DNA from: Desulfobacteraceae bacterium
GTDB taxonomy: Bacteria; Desulfobacterota; Desulfobacteria; Desulfobacterales; Desulfosalsimonadaceae
DNA length: 41,592 nt
Direction: 5' to 3'
Assembly (NCBI GenBank): GCA_021737045.1
Contig: JAIPES010000015.1
Location: 1 to 41,592, forward strand
The notes under the pieces were generated by a model. The model saw only the letters and a program-made list of their open reading frames with translations, did not search any database and was not told where the DNA came from. The number at the start of each line of letters is the position of its first letter. Position 1 is the stretch's first letter. Positions 8,802 through 16,952 of the stretch are shown piece by piece. The position numbers were made by a program, and so were the translations under genes.

Positions 8802-9268
8802 TCAGGGCATCCGTTTTCTTCAGGCGCTATGCGCTGAAAATCAAATGCATGGTGAAAACAAACAGCAATGCCCTGAAGGCCGTCATCGGGGTTGGCGCCG
8901 CAGGCCTCCGGGCAGTTGATGCGCACCACGCTTGCCTGGTTTCGGATGCAGGCCTGCACGTCTTCTGCGGCATCGAGCATAATGGCCACATCTATATCCT
9001 GGCCCACGTGATAGCGGTCCGGAAAACCGGACAAAAACAATGCGCCGCTGCCTGATACGTCCTGCAGGCGAGTGATTTCCTTAAAAGGGCGGCTGTGGGA
9101 ATCTTTTCCGGAAATCCGTACCGGGAAGGTAATCTGGTAGCGATCAAAAGAGCGCTTATCAAAACTGCTGTCCGGGTCCGGCACCTGAGGGGACAACTGT
9201 TTTGGCCGGGTTCCGGGCAGAATCCGCCGGACAAGTCCCCGCAAACGCGTTTTCAGGGAGTCAAGCAA
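8798..9268 (-). CDS. PilZ-domain c-di-GMP receptor
   Basis: This 156-residue cytoplasmic protein carries a PilZ domain. The two-part c-di-GMP signature is intact: R39-x-x-x-R43 (RSFDR) followed by D70-x-S-x-x-G75 (DVSGSG). The N-terminal 35 residues are basic and proline-rich and may be a flexible tether. No ATG is available ahead of the domain; the frame begins with TTG at 9268, with AAGGAAG about ten bases upstream. It sits 33 bp after the PilB-type ATPase stop and overlaps the cyclase start by ATGA. PilZ proteins near pilus motors often regulate pilus extension, so a role in tuning the adjacent motor or cyclase is a reasonable inference. Confidence 0.85.
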   Translation of the reverse strand: MLDSLKTRLRGLVRRILPGTRPKQLSPQVPDPDSSFDKRSFDRYQITFPVRISGKDSHSRPFKEITRLQDVSGSGALFLSGFPDRYHVGQDIDVAIMLDAAEDVQACIRNQASVVRINCPEACGANPDDGLQGIAVCFHHAFDFQRIAPEENGCPE

Positions 9269-9301
9269 CGGATCGGCTTCCTTTTTTTAAATCTCAGGGC
9301 A

Positions 9302-11680
9302 TCAGGTGATGCACACCCGGCGCACCTCGCTCATATCCGTGAATCCGGCAAACATCTTTGCAATGCCGTCCTGAACCAGAGTGGTCATACCCTCCTGGCT
9401 TGCCTGGTTGAAAAGCTCTTCAGCACTGGCCTGCCGCTTGATCATCCGCTTGATCTCCTTGGAGCCGTCCATGAGTTCATGGATACCCATCCGGCCCTTG
9501 TAACCGCTGCTGCACTGTTCACAGCCTTTGGGCTTGTAGATGGTCAGATCCTCGGACCAGGTAATACCGGTTTGGTCAAATGCATCCTCACCGTAGATTT
9601 CAACAATCTCATCAAATTCCTCCCGGGTGGGATGATAAGCCTCCCGGCAGTTGGGGCACAGGCGGCGCACCAGGCGCTGAGCCAGCACACAGATAAAAGC
9701 ATCGGAAAAATTCAGAGGATTTAACCCCATGTCCAGAAGCCGGGTCACGGTTTCCGGGGCACTGTTGGTATGCAGGGTGGAAAACACAAGGTGACCGGTC
9801 AGGGATGCCTCGACACCAATGGAAGCGGTTTCGTAATCCCGCATTTCACCGACCATGATAACATCCGGGTCAGCTCTGAGAAACGAACGCATGATACGGG
9901 CAAAATCCAGCCCGATCTTTTTATGCACCTCCACCTGGCGCAAGCCCTGCTGGGTAATTTCCACCGGGTCTTCAGCGGTCCAGATCTTGCGCTCGGGAGT
10001 ATTGATGTGATGCAGTGCTGAATGCAGGGTTGTGGTTTTACCCGAACCTGTGGGCCCGACGCACAGAACCAGCCCATAAGGCTTGGAAATACCCCGCCGC
10101 ATGACTTCAAGATTGCGCTCGGTCATGCCCATCTCGTTGATTTTCATGGCGCCGGCTGAAGCCAGGATACGCATCACCGCATCTTCAAGGCCTCCGGCTG
10201 TGGGCAGGGTGGCCACACGAAGTTCAAACTGCGGCACGCCCCGCCGCCGGAATTTGATTTTTCCATCCTGGGGCATGCGCCGTTCAGCAATATCGAGCCC
10301 GGCCATAATCTTGATACGGGACAACAAGGCATTGGCAAAGGTATTGGGTACTTCCAGAAAGTCCTGGCATACCCCGTCTATGCGGAAACGGATCTTGGTA
10401 CGCCGGGTGATGGGCGAGGGTTCCACGTGAACATCCGAGGCGTTTTTCCGGAATGCGGTGATCAGGGCCTGATCCACCAGCCGGACCACCTTGCCGGAGG
10501 CCTCGGTATAGGCTTCAAAGTCTTCTTCATCATCTTCTTCTTCTTCGAATTCAATTTCCGGCAGATTTTCAAAGGCCTCAGCAGTGGAAAGGCTTTGCTG
10601 TTCAGACTTGGCTGATTTTTTCCCAACAAAAAAATGATTGATAATGGCTTCAATGTCTTCCTTTATGCCAACGGAGAAGACAAACTTGCTGGTGTTAAAC
10701 AGGGCCTTGGCATGATCGAGCTTGCGCAGGTCCTTGGGGTCATCGAGCAGAATTTCGATGTGGTCGACTTCCCATTTCAGAGGCACCCATAAGTCCTGGA
10801 GCAGAAAGGGCTTTTTCAGGTTGGCCAGAAGTTCGTAGGGCACCTCCATGTTTGAATTGTATTCCTTGAAGGGGCAGTGATAGAAGGCGGATAAGGATTT
10901 TCCGATCTCCTCCTTGGGCACCTTGAACTGCTCCATGAGCACCTGCTCCACGCTCTTTTTGAGCTGTTTGGATATGCCCAGGGCCTTCTGGAGCTGATCC
11001 GTGGTGACAACCTCATTTCGCAGCAGATAGTCATAGCGGGATTCATACCGCTCGCCCGGTTCCGCGGAAGCCAGCTTTTCCTTGATTTTGGGATAGACCG
11101 GATCAATTCCCTGAACGGATTTGTAACACTCAGCAGCCAGTTCCTTATAATCGCGATGCTCAAATGCCAGGCCGAGCTCGTATTTCATGTCCGCCCGGAT
11201 TTTTTCTGAAAGCTGATTTTCTTCGCCGATGGCATCGACGCGCTCGATGACCTCGGTCGGCGGAAACAAAGCAAAAAGGCACTCCAGCAAATCTGCATAA
11301 AACTGGTCTACCGGATAATCGGCTGAAAAAAGCTTTTGATATTCTTTTACCGCTTCCTTGTACAGGCCCAGTTCCTTGAAGGCCGTGGCGCTGTCATAAA
11401 CCTCGGGGGCGCTTTCCCCGAGGGAAAGCCCTGACTTGATGTGCGAGACGTCTTCGGTGGACAGTTCCTTGGCCACGTCCTGGTCCAGGTCCTCGGCCTC
11501 CTGGCTCAGTGAATCGATTTTGCTTTGGATTTCGGCCCTTGTCGCTTCGGTTAAATCAGTGAATGATTCAAGCATATCCCGGTATACGGATATGGCTTCT
11601 TCGTATAACCCGTGAGCTTCGTATGCTTCTGCCACCTTTTGCCGGGAGTCGAAACCGGGTTGTTTTTCCACGGTCTCCAT
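9302..11680 (-). CDS. PilB/GspE-type secretion or pilus ATPase with N-terminal TPR-like region
   Basis: This is a hexameric motor ATPase of the type II secretion/type IV pilus extension family. From the preferred start the product is 792 residues. Residues about 10-200 form TPR-like helices (EAYEAHGLYEEAISVYRDML; ATAFKELGLYKEAVKEYQKL). Residues about 215-350 resemble a degenerate GSPII_E/MshEN domain, and an acidic linker follows. The catalytic core has Walker A GPTGSGKT at 542-549, the Asp box TAEDPVE, Walker B IMVGEMRD at 608-615, the His box GHLVFSTLHTN and the zinc tetracysteine CPNC...CEQC. The ATG at 11680 with AAAGGA upstream is chosen over a TTG at 11791 that would overlap the previous gene. 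No pilin or platform gene is adjacent, so its apparatus is encoded elsewhere. Confidence 0.92.
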   Translation of the reverse strand: METVEKQPGFDSRQKVAEAYEAHGLYEEAISVYRDMLESFTDLTEATRAEIQSKIDSLSQEAEDLDQDVAKELSTEDVSHIKSGLSLGESAPEVYDSATAFKELGLYKEAVKEYQKLFSADYPVDQFYADLLECLFALFPPTEVIERVDAIGEENQLSEKIRADMKYELGLAFEHRDYKELAAECYKSVQGIDPVYPKIKEKLASAEPGERYESRYDYLLRNEVVTTDQLQKALGISKQLKKSVEQVLMEQFKVPKEEIGKSLSAFYHCPFKEYNSNMEVPYELLANLKKPFLLQDLWVPLKWEVDHIEILLDDPKDLRKLDHAKALFNTSKFVFSVGIKEDIEAIINHFFVGKKSAKSEQQSLSTAEAFENLPEIEFEEEEDDEEDFEAYTEASGKVVRLVDQALITAFRKNASDVHVEPSPITRRTKIRFRIDGVCQDFLEVPNTFANALLSRIKIMAGLDIAERRMPQDGKIKFRRRGVPQFELRVATLPTAGGLEDAVMRILASAGAMKINEMGMTERNLEVMRRGISKPYGLVLCVGPTGSGKTTTLHSALHHINTPERKIWTAEDPVEITQQGLRQVEVHKKIGLDFARIMRSFLRADPDVIMVGEMRDYETASIGVEASLTGHLVFSTLHTNSAPETVTRLLDMGLNPLNFSDAFICVLAQRLVRRLCPNCREAYHPTREEFDEIVEIYGEDAFDQTGITWSEDLTIYKPKGCEQCSSGYKGRMGIHELMDGSKEIKRMIKRQASAEELFNQASQEGMTTLVQDGIAKMFAGFTDMSEVRRVCIT

Positions 11681-11759
11681 GTTTCCATCCTTTTTGATTC
11701 GCAAAACAGTACAGGCTGCCGGATCCAAATGCAGCCGCATTCCAACAAAAACAAATGAA

Positions 11760-12125
11760 TCAGGCCTTGCGTCTTTTAAATAGCTGGCCAAACTTTCGGC
11801 CCGGCTTCATCCGGTCCAGAGATGGCAGAAGGATCTCGCAATTGAGCCTTACCATTGAAACCGGGGCCAGATCATCGAGCAGCACCAGCACATAGCCCGG
11901 CCTGGCCTTCCGGACATACAGGCGCTTGCTGTCAAAAACGAGTTCGGCTTCATTGATCTCGGATAATTCACTGGCAAAAGACGACCAGTCAAACTTGCCA
12001 AGGCGCGACTGTTCATCGCCATATCCGGAAGAAAACGCACTGGCCACCACCTGCCCGTCTCCGGCAATGACGATAACGCCGTGGACGCCTTCGATGGTGA
12101 TAATATCCTTGAAAATATCTTTCAT
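11760..12125 (-). CDS. Roadblock/LC7-like protein (second copy in the mgl block)
   Basis: This 121-residue protein has the compact roadblock/LC7 pattern: helix 1 followed by the GVHGVIVIAGDGQVVAS strand-turn-strand and a C-terminal strand pair (RLYVRKARPGYVLVLL). It ends in a basic tail (KFGQLFKRRKA). Proteins of this fold in bacteria, such as MglB, act as GTPase-activating partners or scaffolds for MglA-type GTPases. It differs clearly from the first roadblock protein of the block at 17643-18035 and may have a separate partner. It is 79 bp upstream of the PilB-type ATPase start. Assignment rests on fold pattern and context, not on a diagnostic residue. Confidence 0.75.
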   Translation of the reverse strand: MKDIFKDIITIEGVHGVIVIAGDGQVVASAFSSGYGDEQSRLGKFDWSSFASELSEINEAELVFDSKRLYVRKARPGYVLVLLDDLAPVSMVRLNCEILLPSLDRMKPGRKFGQLFKRRKA

Positions 12126-12198
12126 TGCCCTTTCCGTGCACCTGATAACGCATTTGCGTCCCTGCGGAACCGGCTTTTTTTCAAAATTTTAAAACCCC

Positions 12199-13299
12199 CT
12201 ATAGAAGCAGATCAATGATCCGGTCCCGGGAAACCTCATGGCTCATCCGTATCACGCTCACCTGGCTGCCTGGCACAATCACCCGCTGGCCCGTGGATTT
12301 CTGATTCACATAAACCGCATTGAGCTCTCCGCTGCCGAAAAGTTTTCCGATCCGCGCGGCTTCTTGCAGAAGACCGGCATAACGCTGATCTTCGTATATA
12401 TCCTCCACTCCGGAAACCTGTCCGAATATGGATTCCAATTTGCCTTGGGACCGCCCTGCAGCAGAAGCGCCGGCGGGAGGGGGCTCTTTGTTGTCTCCTG
12501 AACCGGACCGGGAACGATCGGTTGCAGAGGGTGCCGCTGGTTCTTCGGACTGAGTGAAAATGGGGCTGTCGAGTAGAATCTGGTCGTTTGGCGGATTTTC
12601 ATGGGGCGAAAAATCCGGCCGGTTTTCATCCTTCTGGCGCATGGCATTTAGCAGCATTGACTGAAGGCCCCCGTCGATCAGCTTTTCAGTCACCTGACAA
12701 AAATTTTCAATTGTCAGCGACACCCCGGACCAGGAAAGAATTTCATAGGCCGCCTCGTGACCCTGCCGACCGCCCAGGCGGGCATTGATCAACTCCCCGT
12801 CCCTGAAAAACAACACGCCCAGCTGATTGCCGGTCTTGCGGGTCACACGGAGGGTGCAGGTCTGGCTTTCCATTTCAATGAGCTGCAGAAATGTTTCCAG
12901 GGAAACATTGTGCAGGCTTCCGCCTTCCGCCTGGGTTCTGAGTATCCGGTTGATGCGCTCAATCAGGTCTTCCGTGCTCAAAGGCTTGACCATGTAGTCG
13001 CTGGCCCCGCTTTTAAAAACCACCTCCCGGGTCTTCGGGCGATCATAGGCGGTGACAATCATCACCGGAATATCCGGGTAATCCCGGCTGACCCGGTTTA
13101 CCAGCTCAAAACCATCGATTCCCGGCATCCGCAAATCACTGACCACAGCACTGACGTGGTCTGCGGCCAGTATATCCAGCGCCTCCTGGCCGCTTTCAGT
13201 GGTTGCCACTGTAAAAGGCGGGGCGTTTTGGTTCAGTTCCTGCTCCATGAGCTGGAGCCAAACCGCATCATCATCGACTATGAGCACTTTTGGTGTCAT
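12199..13299 (-). CDS. Response regulator with REC and DUF4388/PATAN-type domain
   Basis: The 366-residue product begins with a CheY-like receiver domain: acidic pocket D10/D11 (VLIVDDD), phospho-acceptor D55 (SDLRMPG), the switch threonine in VTAYD and the lysine in MVKPL. Residues about 135-225 match the DUF4388/PATAN-like pattern (LETFLQLIEMESQTCTLRV and GVLFFRDGELINARLGG), a domain common in deltaproteobacterial and cyanobacterial signalling proteins. A low-complexity Ser/Pro/Glu linker follows, then a conserved C-terminal piece. There is no DNA-binding output. The ATG at 13299 follows AGGTG; a GTG six bases earlier is the alternative. The cognate kinase is not in the window. Confidence 0.9.
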   Translation of the reverse strand: MTPKVLIVDDDAVWLQLMEQELNQNAPPFTVATTESGQEALDILAADHVSAVVSDLRMPGIDGFELVNRVSRDYPDIPVMIVTAYDRPKTREVVFKSGASDYMVKPLSTEDLIERINRILRTQAEGGSLHNVSLETFLQLIEMESQTCTLRVTRKTGNQLGVLFFRDGELINARLGGRQGHEAAYEILSWSGVSLTIENFCQVTEKLIDGGLQSMLLNAMRQKDENRPDFSPHENPPNDQILLDSPIFTQSEEPAAPSATDRSRSGSGDNKEPPPAGASAAGRSQGKLESIFGQVSGVEDIYEDQRYAGLLQEAARIGKLFGSGELNAVYVNQKSTGQRVIVPGSQVSVIRMSHEVSRDRIIDLLL

Positions 13300-13365
13300 G
13301 ATCACCTATTATATGGATTCCGGCGGCTTTCTCCGCTGCCTGTGCCATTAAAAACCGGCGTTGCG

Positions 13366-14388
13366 CTACAATCTTATATCAAATGCAGAAGTTTCATCAG
13401 CGAATTCCCTGCGCCAGACTTCGAGATTTTTCTGCAGCCGGACCAGCAAACCGTGGCTTTCGGCGATCTCCGTGACACATTCCGCTACTGCGGCTACCAG
13501 CTTTTTCTGGTCAGCGTTTCCGGTAAACTGCGCCTTGCCCTCGGCATACCTGAATTCCGCAGCAAACGGATCCAGGAATTCATATTTATCCACCTTTTCC
13601 ACGAACTTGCGGTTCAGCAGGGTTTCAAAATCGCCTCTGATTTTGCGGTTAGACCGCACCACGGATTCCAGAGCATATAACAACCCTCCCAGCATCTCCA
13701 TTACCCGGGCCGAATCAATCTTTGCCTCCCGGGAACCGGATTCGGCTTTGCTGCTGTTCCTGGCCCGTTCCGGAGGGGATATTTTGGCGGTCACGGGCTC
13801 ATCAAGCATCACCCGGCTGACGTTAAAATTGCCGCCATATTCCTTGGACCGCTGAATCAGGTCCTGCCGGTACTGCTCGGAGCGGTCCAGGTTGCCGGCA
13901 CCATCAGCTGAAGAACCCCCGATGACTTCCCCTTTGTAAATAAACAGCAGGCCGCCCTGTGCGTTTTTGACCTCCACGTCAATATAGCCGGTGAACTTTT
14001 CCGCCTCCAGTTTTCGAATCAACCCCTCAAGATTGGTAAACTCGGAGGTCAAATCCGCATACACGACCTTTGACTTCGGCAGATTGGCCCAGAAATAGAG
14101 TCGTTCCGGCAGGATTCGATAAACCGAAATCGTAAAATTGTTTCGGCCTGCGCCTTCAACAACGCGCTCAACAGCATCCGTGCCGTGAAAATGCTGTCGC
14201 CGGTGGTCCAAAAATCCGTTGACAATGCTTTGCTCGTCAAAAAAAAGCACCGCCTCGGAAACCGGAGACTGAAAATGGACCACGCCGGCACCCACCTCGC
14301 CCTGGTAATGTTCAATGAGCTTGGCAATATCAACGTAGTAGCTGTTTAAATTTTCAACAACCGGCTTTTCTCTGGGAATCAGAAACAT
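13366..14388 (-). CDS. Uncharacterised protein with a PATAN-like segment
   Basis: I do not recognise a named family for this 340-residue protein. It is cytoplasmic, with no signal peptide or membrane helix. A central segment (LEGLIRKLEAEKFTGYIDVE and QGGLLFIYKGEVIGGSS, about residues 120-165) resembles the DUF4388/PATAN fold seen in the neighbouring response regulator. The C-terminal 120 residues are helical and charged. The ATG at 14388 has GGA eight bases upstream; a GTG at 14400 is possible but has no ribosome site. It lies between the receptor gene and the response regulator in the mgl block, which suggests a scaffold or adaptor role. That role is inference. Confidence 0.75.
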   Translation of the reverse strand: MFLIPREKPVVENLNSYYVDIAKLIEHYQGEVGAGVVHFQSPVSEAVLFFDEQSIVNGFLDHRRQHFHGTDAVERVVEGAGRNNFTISVYRILPERLYFWANLPKSKVVYADLTSEFTNLEGLIRKLEAEKFTGYIDVEVKNAQGGLLFIYKGEVIGGSSADGAGNLDRSEQYRQDLIQRSKEYGGNFNVSRVMLDEPVTAKISPPERARNSSKAESGSREAKIDSARVMEMLGGLLYALESVVRSNRKIRGDFETLLNRKFVEKVDKYEFLDPFAAEFRYAEGKAQFTGNADQKKLVAAVAECVTEIAESHGLLVRLQKNLEVWRREFADETSAFDIRL

Positions 14389-14524
14389 TTCTTTTTCCAC
14401 ATTGTATTGTTAACGATCTTCAGTTGCGACAATAATACGGCCGCAGGCAAAGCAAACAGGCAATGCGCCGGCACGGGCGGACGCATCGCCCTGATGATCA
14501 CAATTTGCCCGCCCGGATCCCGGG

Positions 14525-15721
14525 TTACCTGCGTCTTCTGAGCCGCTCAATGGAAAACCGCAGACTGTCCTGCATCCGGGAAATCGCTTCAGCAAGGCTG
14601 CCGATTTCATCTTTGGAACGCACTTCAATCTCGGCTTCCAGATCCCCGACGCTGATGCGGTCAGCCGCCTCGGTCAGGTAGCGAATCTTGCGGGTCAGGC
14701 GGTATCCGTAAACAATAATACAAAAACCAATAATCAGAATCGCGCCGCCCAGAATCCCGAGGTTGATATTGCGGGTCTCCATTGTCATCTGCTCGGCACT
14801 TTCGCGCAGGCCCTCGGTTCTTTCCGTAAATTCGTCCATGTAGGCGGTGGCCAGCAATGAAAACTTTTTGCCCTCGATGTTGATGGGGGCGATTGCCATG
14901 TATTTTTCCCTAAGGTCACCGTCTGTGTCCTTCCACATATATGTCCCGGTGGACTCCTTTCTGCCCCAGGAATTTTCGAGGATCTCCCAGAACCCCTCAA
15001 AATACGGGCCCAATGCTTTGCGCAGGGTGTCGGTATTCGGTATGCCGATCAGATTGGGATTGGGGTGCGCCCATATAATGGCGTCACGGTCCGCAGTTTC
15101 CTCTTCGATCAAACAGGTGTAACCGCTTTCACCAACGGCCTGAACGGCAATTTGATTGAAAGTGGGATCGTAGCTGAAATCCTCACGTTCAAGCTCGGGA
15201 TGCGTACGCAGATAAATTTCACACTGAACAGCCACATCCCTGGCTTTTTGAAGCAGCTGCTCCTTACCGGCCTCGGCAACCAATTCGGTGCTCTGATCGG
15301 TGATCTCCGTGGTCAGCTTGTCGATCTGCATGTATGAAAAATAGCCCGAAACCGCCATCAGCATAACCGGGATGACCAGAAAGAGGAAAAACATCTTGCC
15401 GCGCAGGCCGATCCATCCGCCGGAAGAAGAATCACCCCCTGAATAATCCGAGCCGCCGGCTACAGCCGAAGACTCTTCTTCGCCCGGCTGCCCCAGGGAT
15501 AGTCCGGCATCTTCCGCATCCTCCGGCGGCGCATCGGCAGTCGCATAGGAAGGTTCGGAGTAGGTTTCCTCTGGCAGTTCCGTGGTTTCCATCAACCTGG
15601 ACAGCTGAGTCACATGACCGCATTCTCCGCACCGGACACGTATACTTTGGCCTCTATAGCGCTCAAGCTTATCCGGATCCAGATGATAAACCTTTCCGCA
15701 TTCCTCGCAAATCACCGTCAT
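14525..15721 (-). CDS. Zinc-ribbon, Cache and HAMP membrane receptor without output domain
   Basis: This 398-residue protein has an unusual order. An N-terminal MJ0042-type zinc ribbon has Cys pairs C5/C8 and C31/C34. It is followed by an acidic low-complexity linker, a membrane helix (about 108-130), a periplasmic Cache-like sensor (about 135-310, with GESGYTCLIEEETADRDAII and AHPNPNLIGIP), a second helix (about 320-342) and a HAMP domain (about 343-395). The protein ends directly after HAMP (SIERLRRRR). There is no kinase, MCP, GGDEF or cyclase output, so the signal must pass to a partner protein, possibly through the cytoplasmic zinc ribbon. The start is well supported by GGAGG before the ATG. 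The following 136-bp gap holds only dubious short frames. Confidence 0.88.
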   Translation of the reverse strand: MTVICEECGKVYHLDPDKLERYRGQSIRVRCGECGHVTQLSRLMETTELPEETYSEPSYATADAPPEDAEDAGLSLGQPGEEESSAVAGGSDYSGGDSSSGGWIGLRGKMFFLFLVIPVMLMAVSGYFSYMQIDKLTTEITDQSTELVAEAGKEQLLQKARDVAVQCEIYLRTHPELEREDFSYDPTFNQIAVQAVGESGYTCLIEEETADRDAIIWAHPNPNLIGIPNTDTLRKALGPYFEGFWEILENSWGRKESTGTYMWKDTDGDLREKYMAIAPINIEGKKFSLLATAYMDEFTERTEGLRESAEQMTMETRNINLGILGGAILIIGFCIIVYGYRLTRKIRYLTEAADRISVGDLEAEIEVRSKDEIGSLAEAISRMQDSLRFSIERLRRRR

Positions 15722-15822
15722 GATCTATCCTCCTCGGTCAATTGTTGGCAGCATAAAATAAAATCATTTTCCTTTATCTTCAAAGGAATTCTTTTCCTGT
15801 TCAGCAAGGCATCAATCCCGGA

Positions 15823-16296
15823 TTATGCCTGGATTTCCCGCAGCTTTTTGACCATGGCCTGCTGAAAGGCCACTTTTCTTTCCTCGCGCAAGATCTGACG
15901 GGCCAGCAAGTCCACAAGCTCGGCTGCCCGATGGGCAGGGAACCGGTTGGCCGTCTCCCCCATCTCCCTGATCTCATCTTCGATCACCACGTCCGCAATG
16001 GGCCCCATGGCCCGGGAAAGCTGGGAAGAAAGAAATTTCATAAAATCCCGGTCAAGCACGGGCATGCTTTCTTCGGCCACTTCACAGAGTTTGAGCTGAT
16101 GAAGCTTCTGGACCACGGTGCGCAGCTCCTTCATGCTCATCTGCAGAGACTGGGAGACTTCGCTCAGCCTTTTTTTACCGTCGAGTTCCATGAGAACCTG
16201 CAGCATCTGGCTGTCAAGGGAGACCTCGCCCTGATCGGCCCGCAGGCTTCGTTTTAATACCATCCTGGAAATATCACCTGAAAAAACAGTTGTCAT
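15823..16296 (-). CDS. Uncharacterised 157-residue protein of the mgl block
   Basis: I do not recognise a named family. The N-terminal half (about 1-75) reads like a small winged-helix or PATAN-associated helical unit (MLQVLMELDGKKRLSEVSQS and LRTVVQKLHQLKLCEV). The C-terminal half contains LSSQLSRAMGPIADVVIEDE, which recalls an uncharacterised C-terminal module with a GPIA core that I remember from deltaproteobacterial signalling proteins; this is memory and not checked. No membrane segments are present. A strong GGAGG lies eight bases before the ATG at 16296. Its fixed place between the 200-residue protein and the receptor suggests a cytosolic signalling partner. Confidence 0.7.
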   Translation of the reverse strand: MTTVFSGDISRMVLKRSLRADQGEVSLDSQMLQVLMELDGKKRLSEVSQSLQMSMKELRTVVQKLHQLKLCEVAEESMPVLDRDFMKFLSSQLSRAMGPIADVVIEDEIREMGETANRFPAHRAAELVDLLARQILREERKVAFQQAMVKKLREIQA

Positions 16297-16338
16297 GCAA
16301 TGCCTCCGTTTCGAAGGAAGAGGTTTTCATTCCCTGAG

Positions 16339-16941
16339 TTACGCACCGAGATTCTTGATGATTTGCTGGATGACCTGCAGTTCCGACTTGATGGTTTTCC
16401 TCAGCTCTTCAACGATGTAATCCAGGGCCTCCTGATTTTCCAGCACGGCCGCAGGCCTGTTCCCCGTGCTCCCGGAAACCTTTTGACTCCCGGCTGATTC
16501 CGGGGAAAGCACCCGCTTCTTGAATTCCTTGAATCTTTTGACATCCGCGGAAAGCAGGCGTTTTTTCTCTTTTTCCGGCATTTCCGAACGGGCCAGAACA
16601 GTTTCAAAGTTTTTGAACACATCTGCCACAAAACCAATGGCCTCCGGATGCGCCTTGGCCTTTTTGGCCTTGATGTATTTGCCAACAGCCTCCTGGAGCT
16701 TTAAAAACATGGAAAGGGTTTTGTCGTCCTGGTAGGTTTCCTGCAGCCGGCGAATCTCTTTTAAAAACGCCCCCATGCTTTCGTCTGAAATCTCCCAGTC
16801 AATACCGGCCACCAGCGCTCTAAGCTCCCGGACAGGGGAATTTTGCTCATCAAACCCGGCATCCTCGTCTTCGCCAAACATCTCCTCGAGCCGGCTGGAA
16901 ACTTCTTCGCCCAGGCCCTCATCATCTTCCGTGCGATTCAA
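16339..16941 (-). CDS. Uncharacterised 200-residue protein directly downstream of mglA
   Basis: The family is unknown to me by name. The N-terminal 35 residues are highly acidic. A compact helical core follows at about 36-125 (VRELRALVAGIDWEISDESM and KYIKAKKAKAHPEAIGFV), and the C-terminus is another helix pair (LDYIVEELRKTIKSELQVIQ). No ATG is placed suitably. The frame starts with TTG at 16941, seven bases after a strong AGGAGG that overlaps the end of mglA, and the gap to mglA is 11 bp. That tight spacing makes translational coupling and a physical link with MglA likely. It might act as an effector or regulator of the GTPase, which is inference only. Confidence 0.75.
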   Translation of the reverse strand: MNRTEDDEGLGEEVSSRLEEMFGEDEDAGFDEQNSPVRELRALVAGIDWEISDESMGAFLKEIRRLQETYQDDKTLSMFLKLQEAVGKYIKAKKAKAHPEAIGFVADVFKNFETVLARSEMPEKEKKRLLSADVKRFKEFKKRVLSPESAGSQKVSGSTGNRPAAVLENQEALDYIVEELRKTIKSELQVIQQIIKNLGA

Positions 16942-16952
16942 TGATTTTCCTC

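Noticed and set aside
11681-11791. Longer PilB-type ATPase beginning at a TTG at 11791
   Set aside because: It would overlap the roadblock gene by 32 bp, has no ribosome site, and the ATG at 11680 has a suitable AAAGGA.
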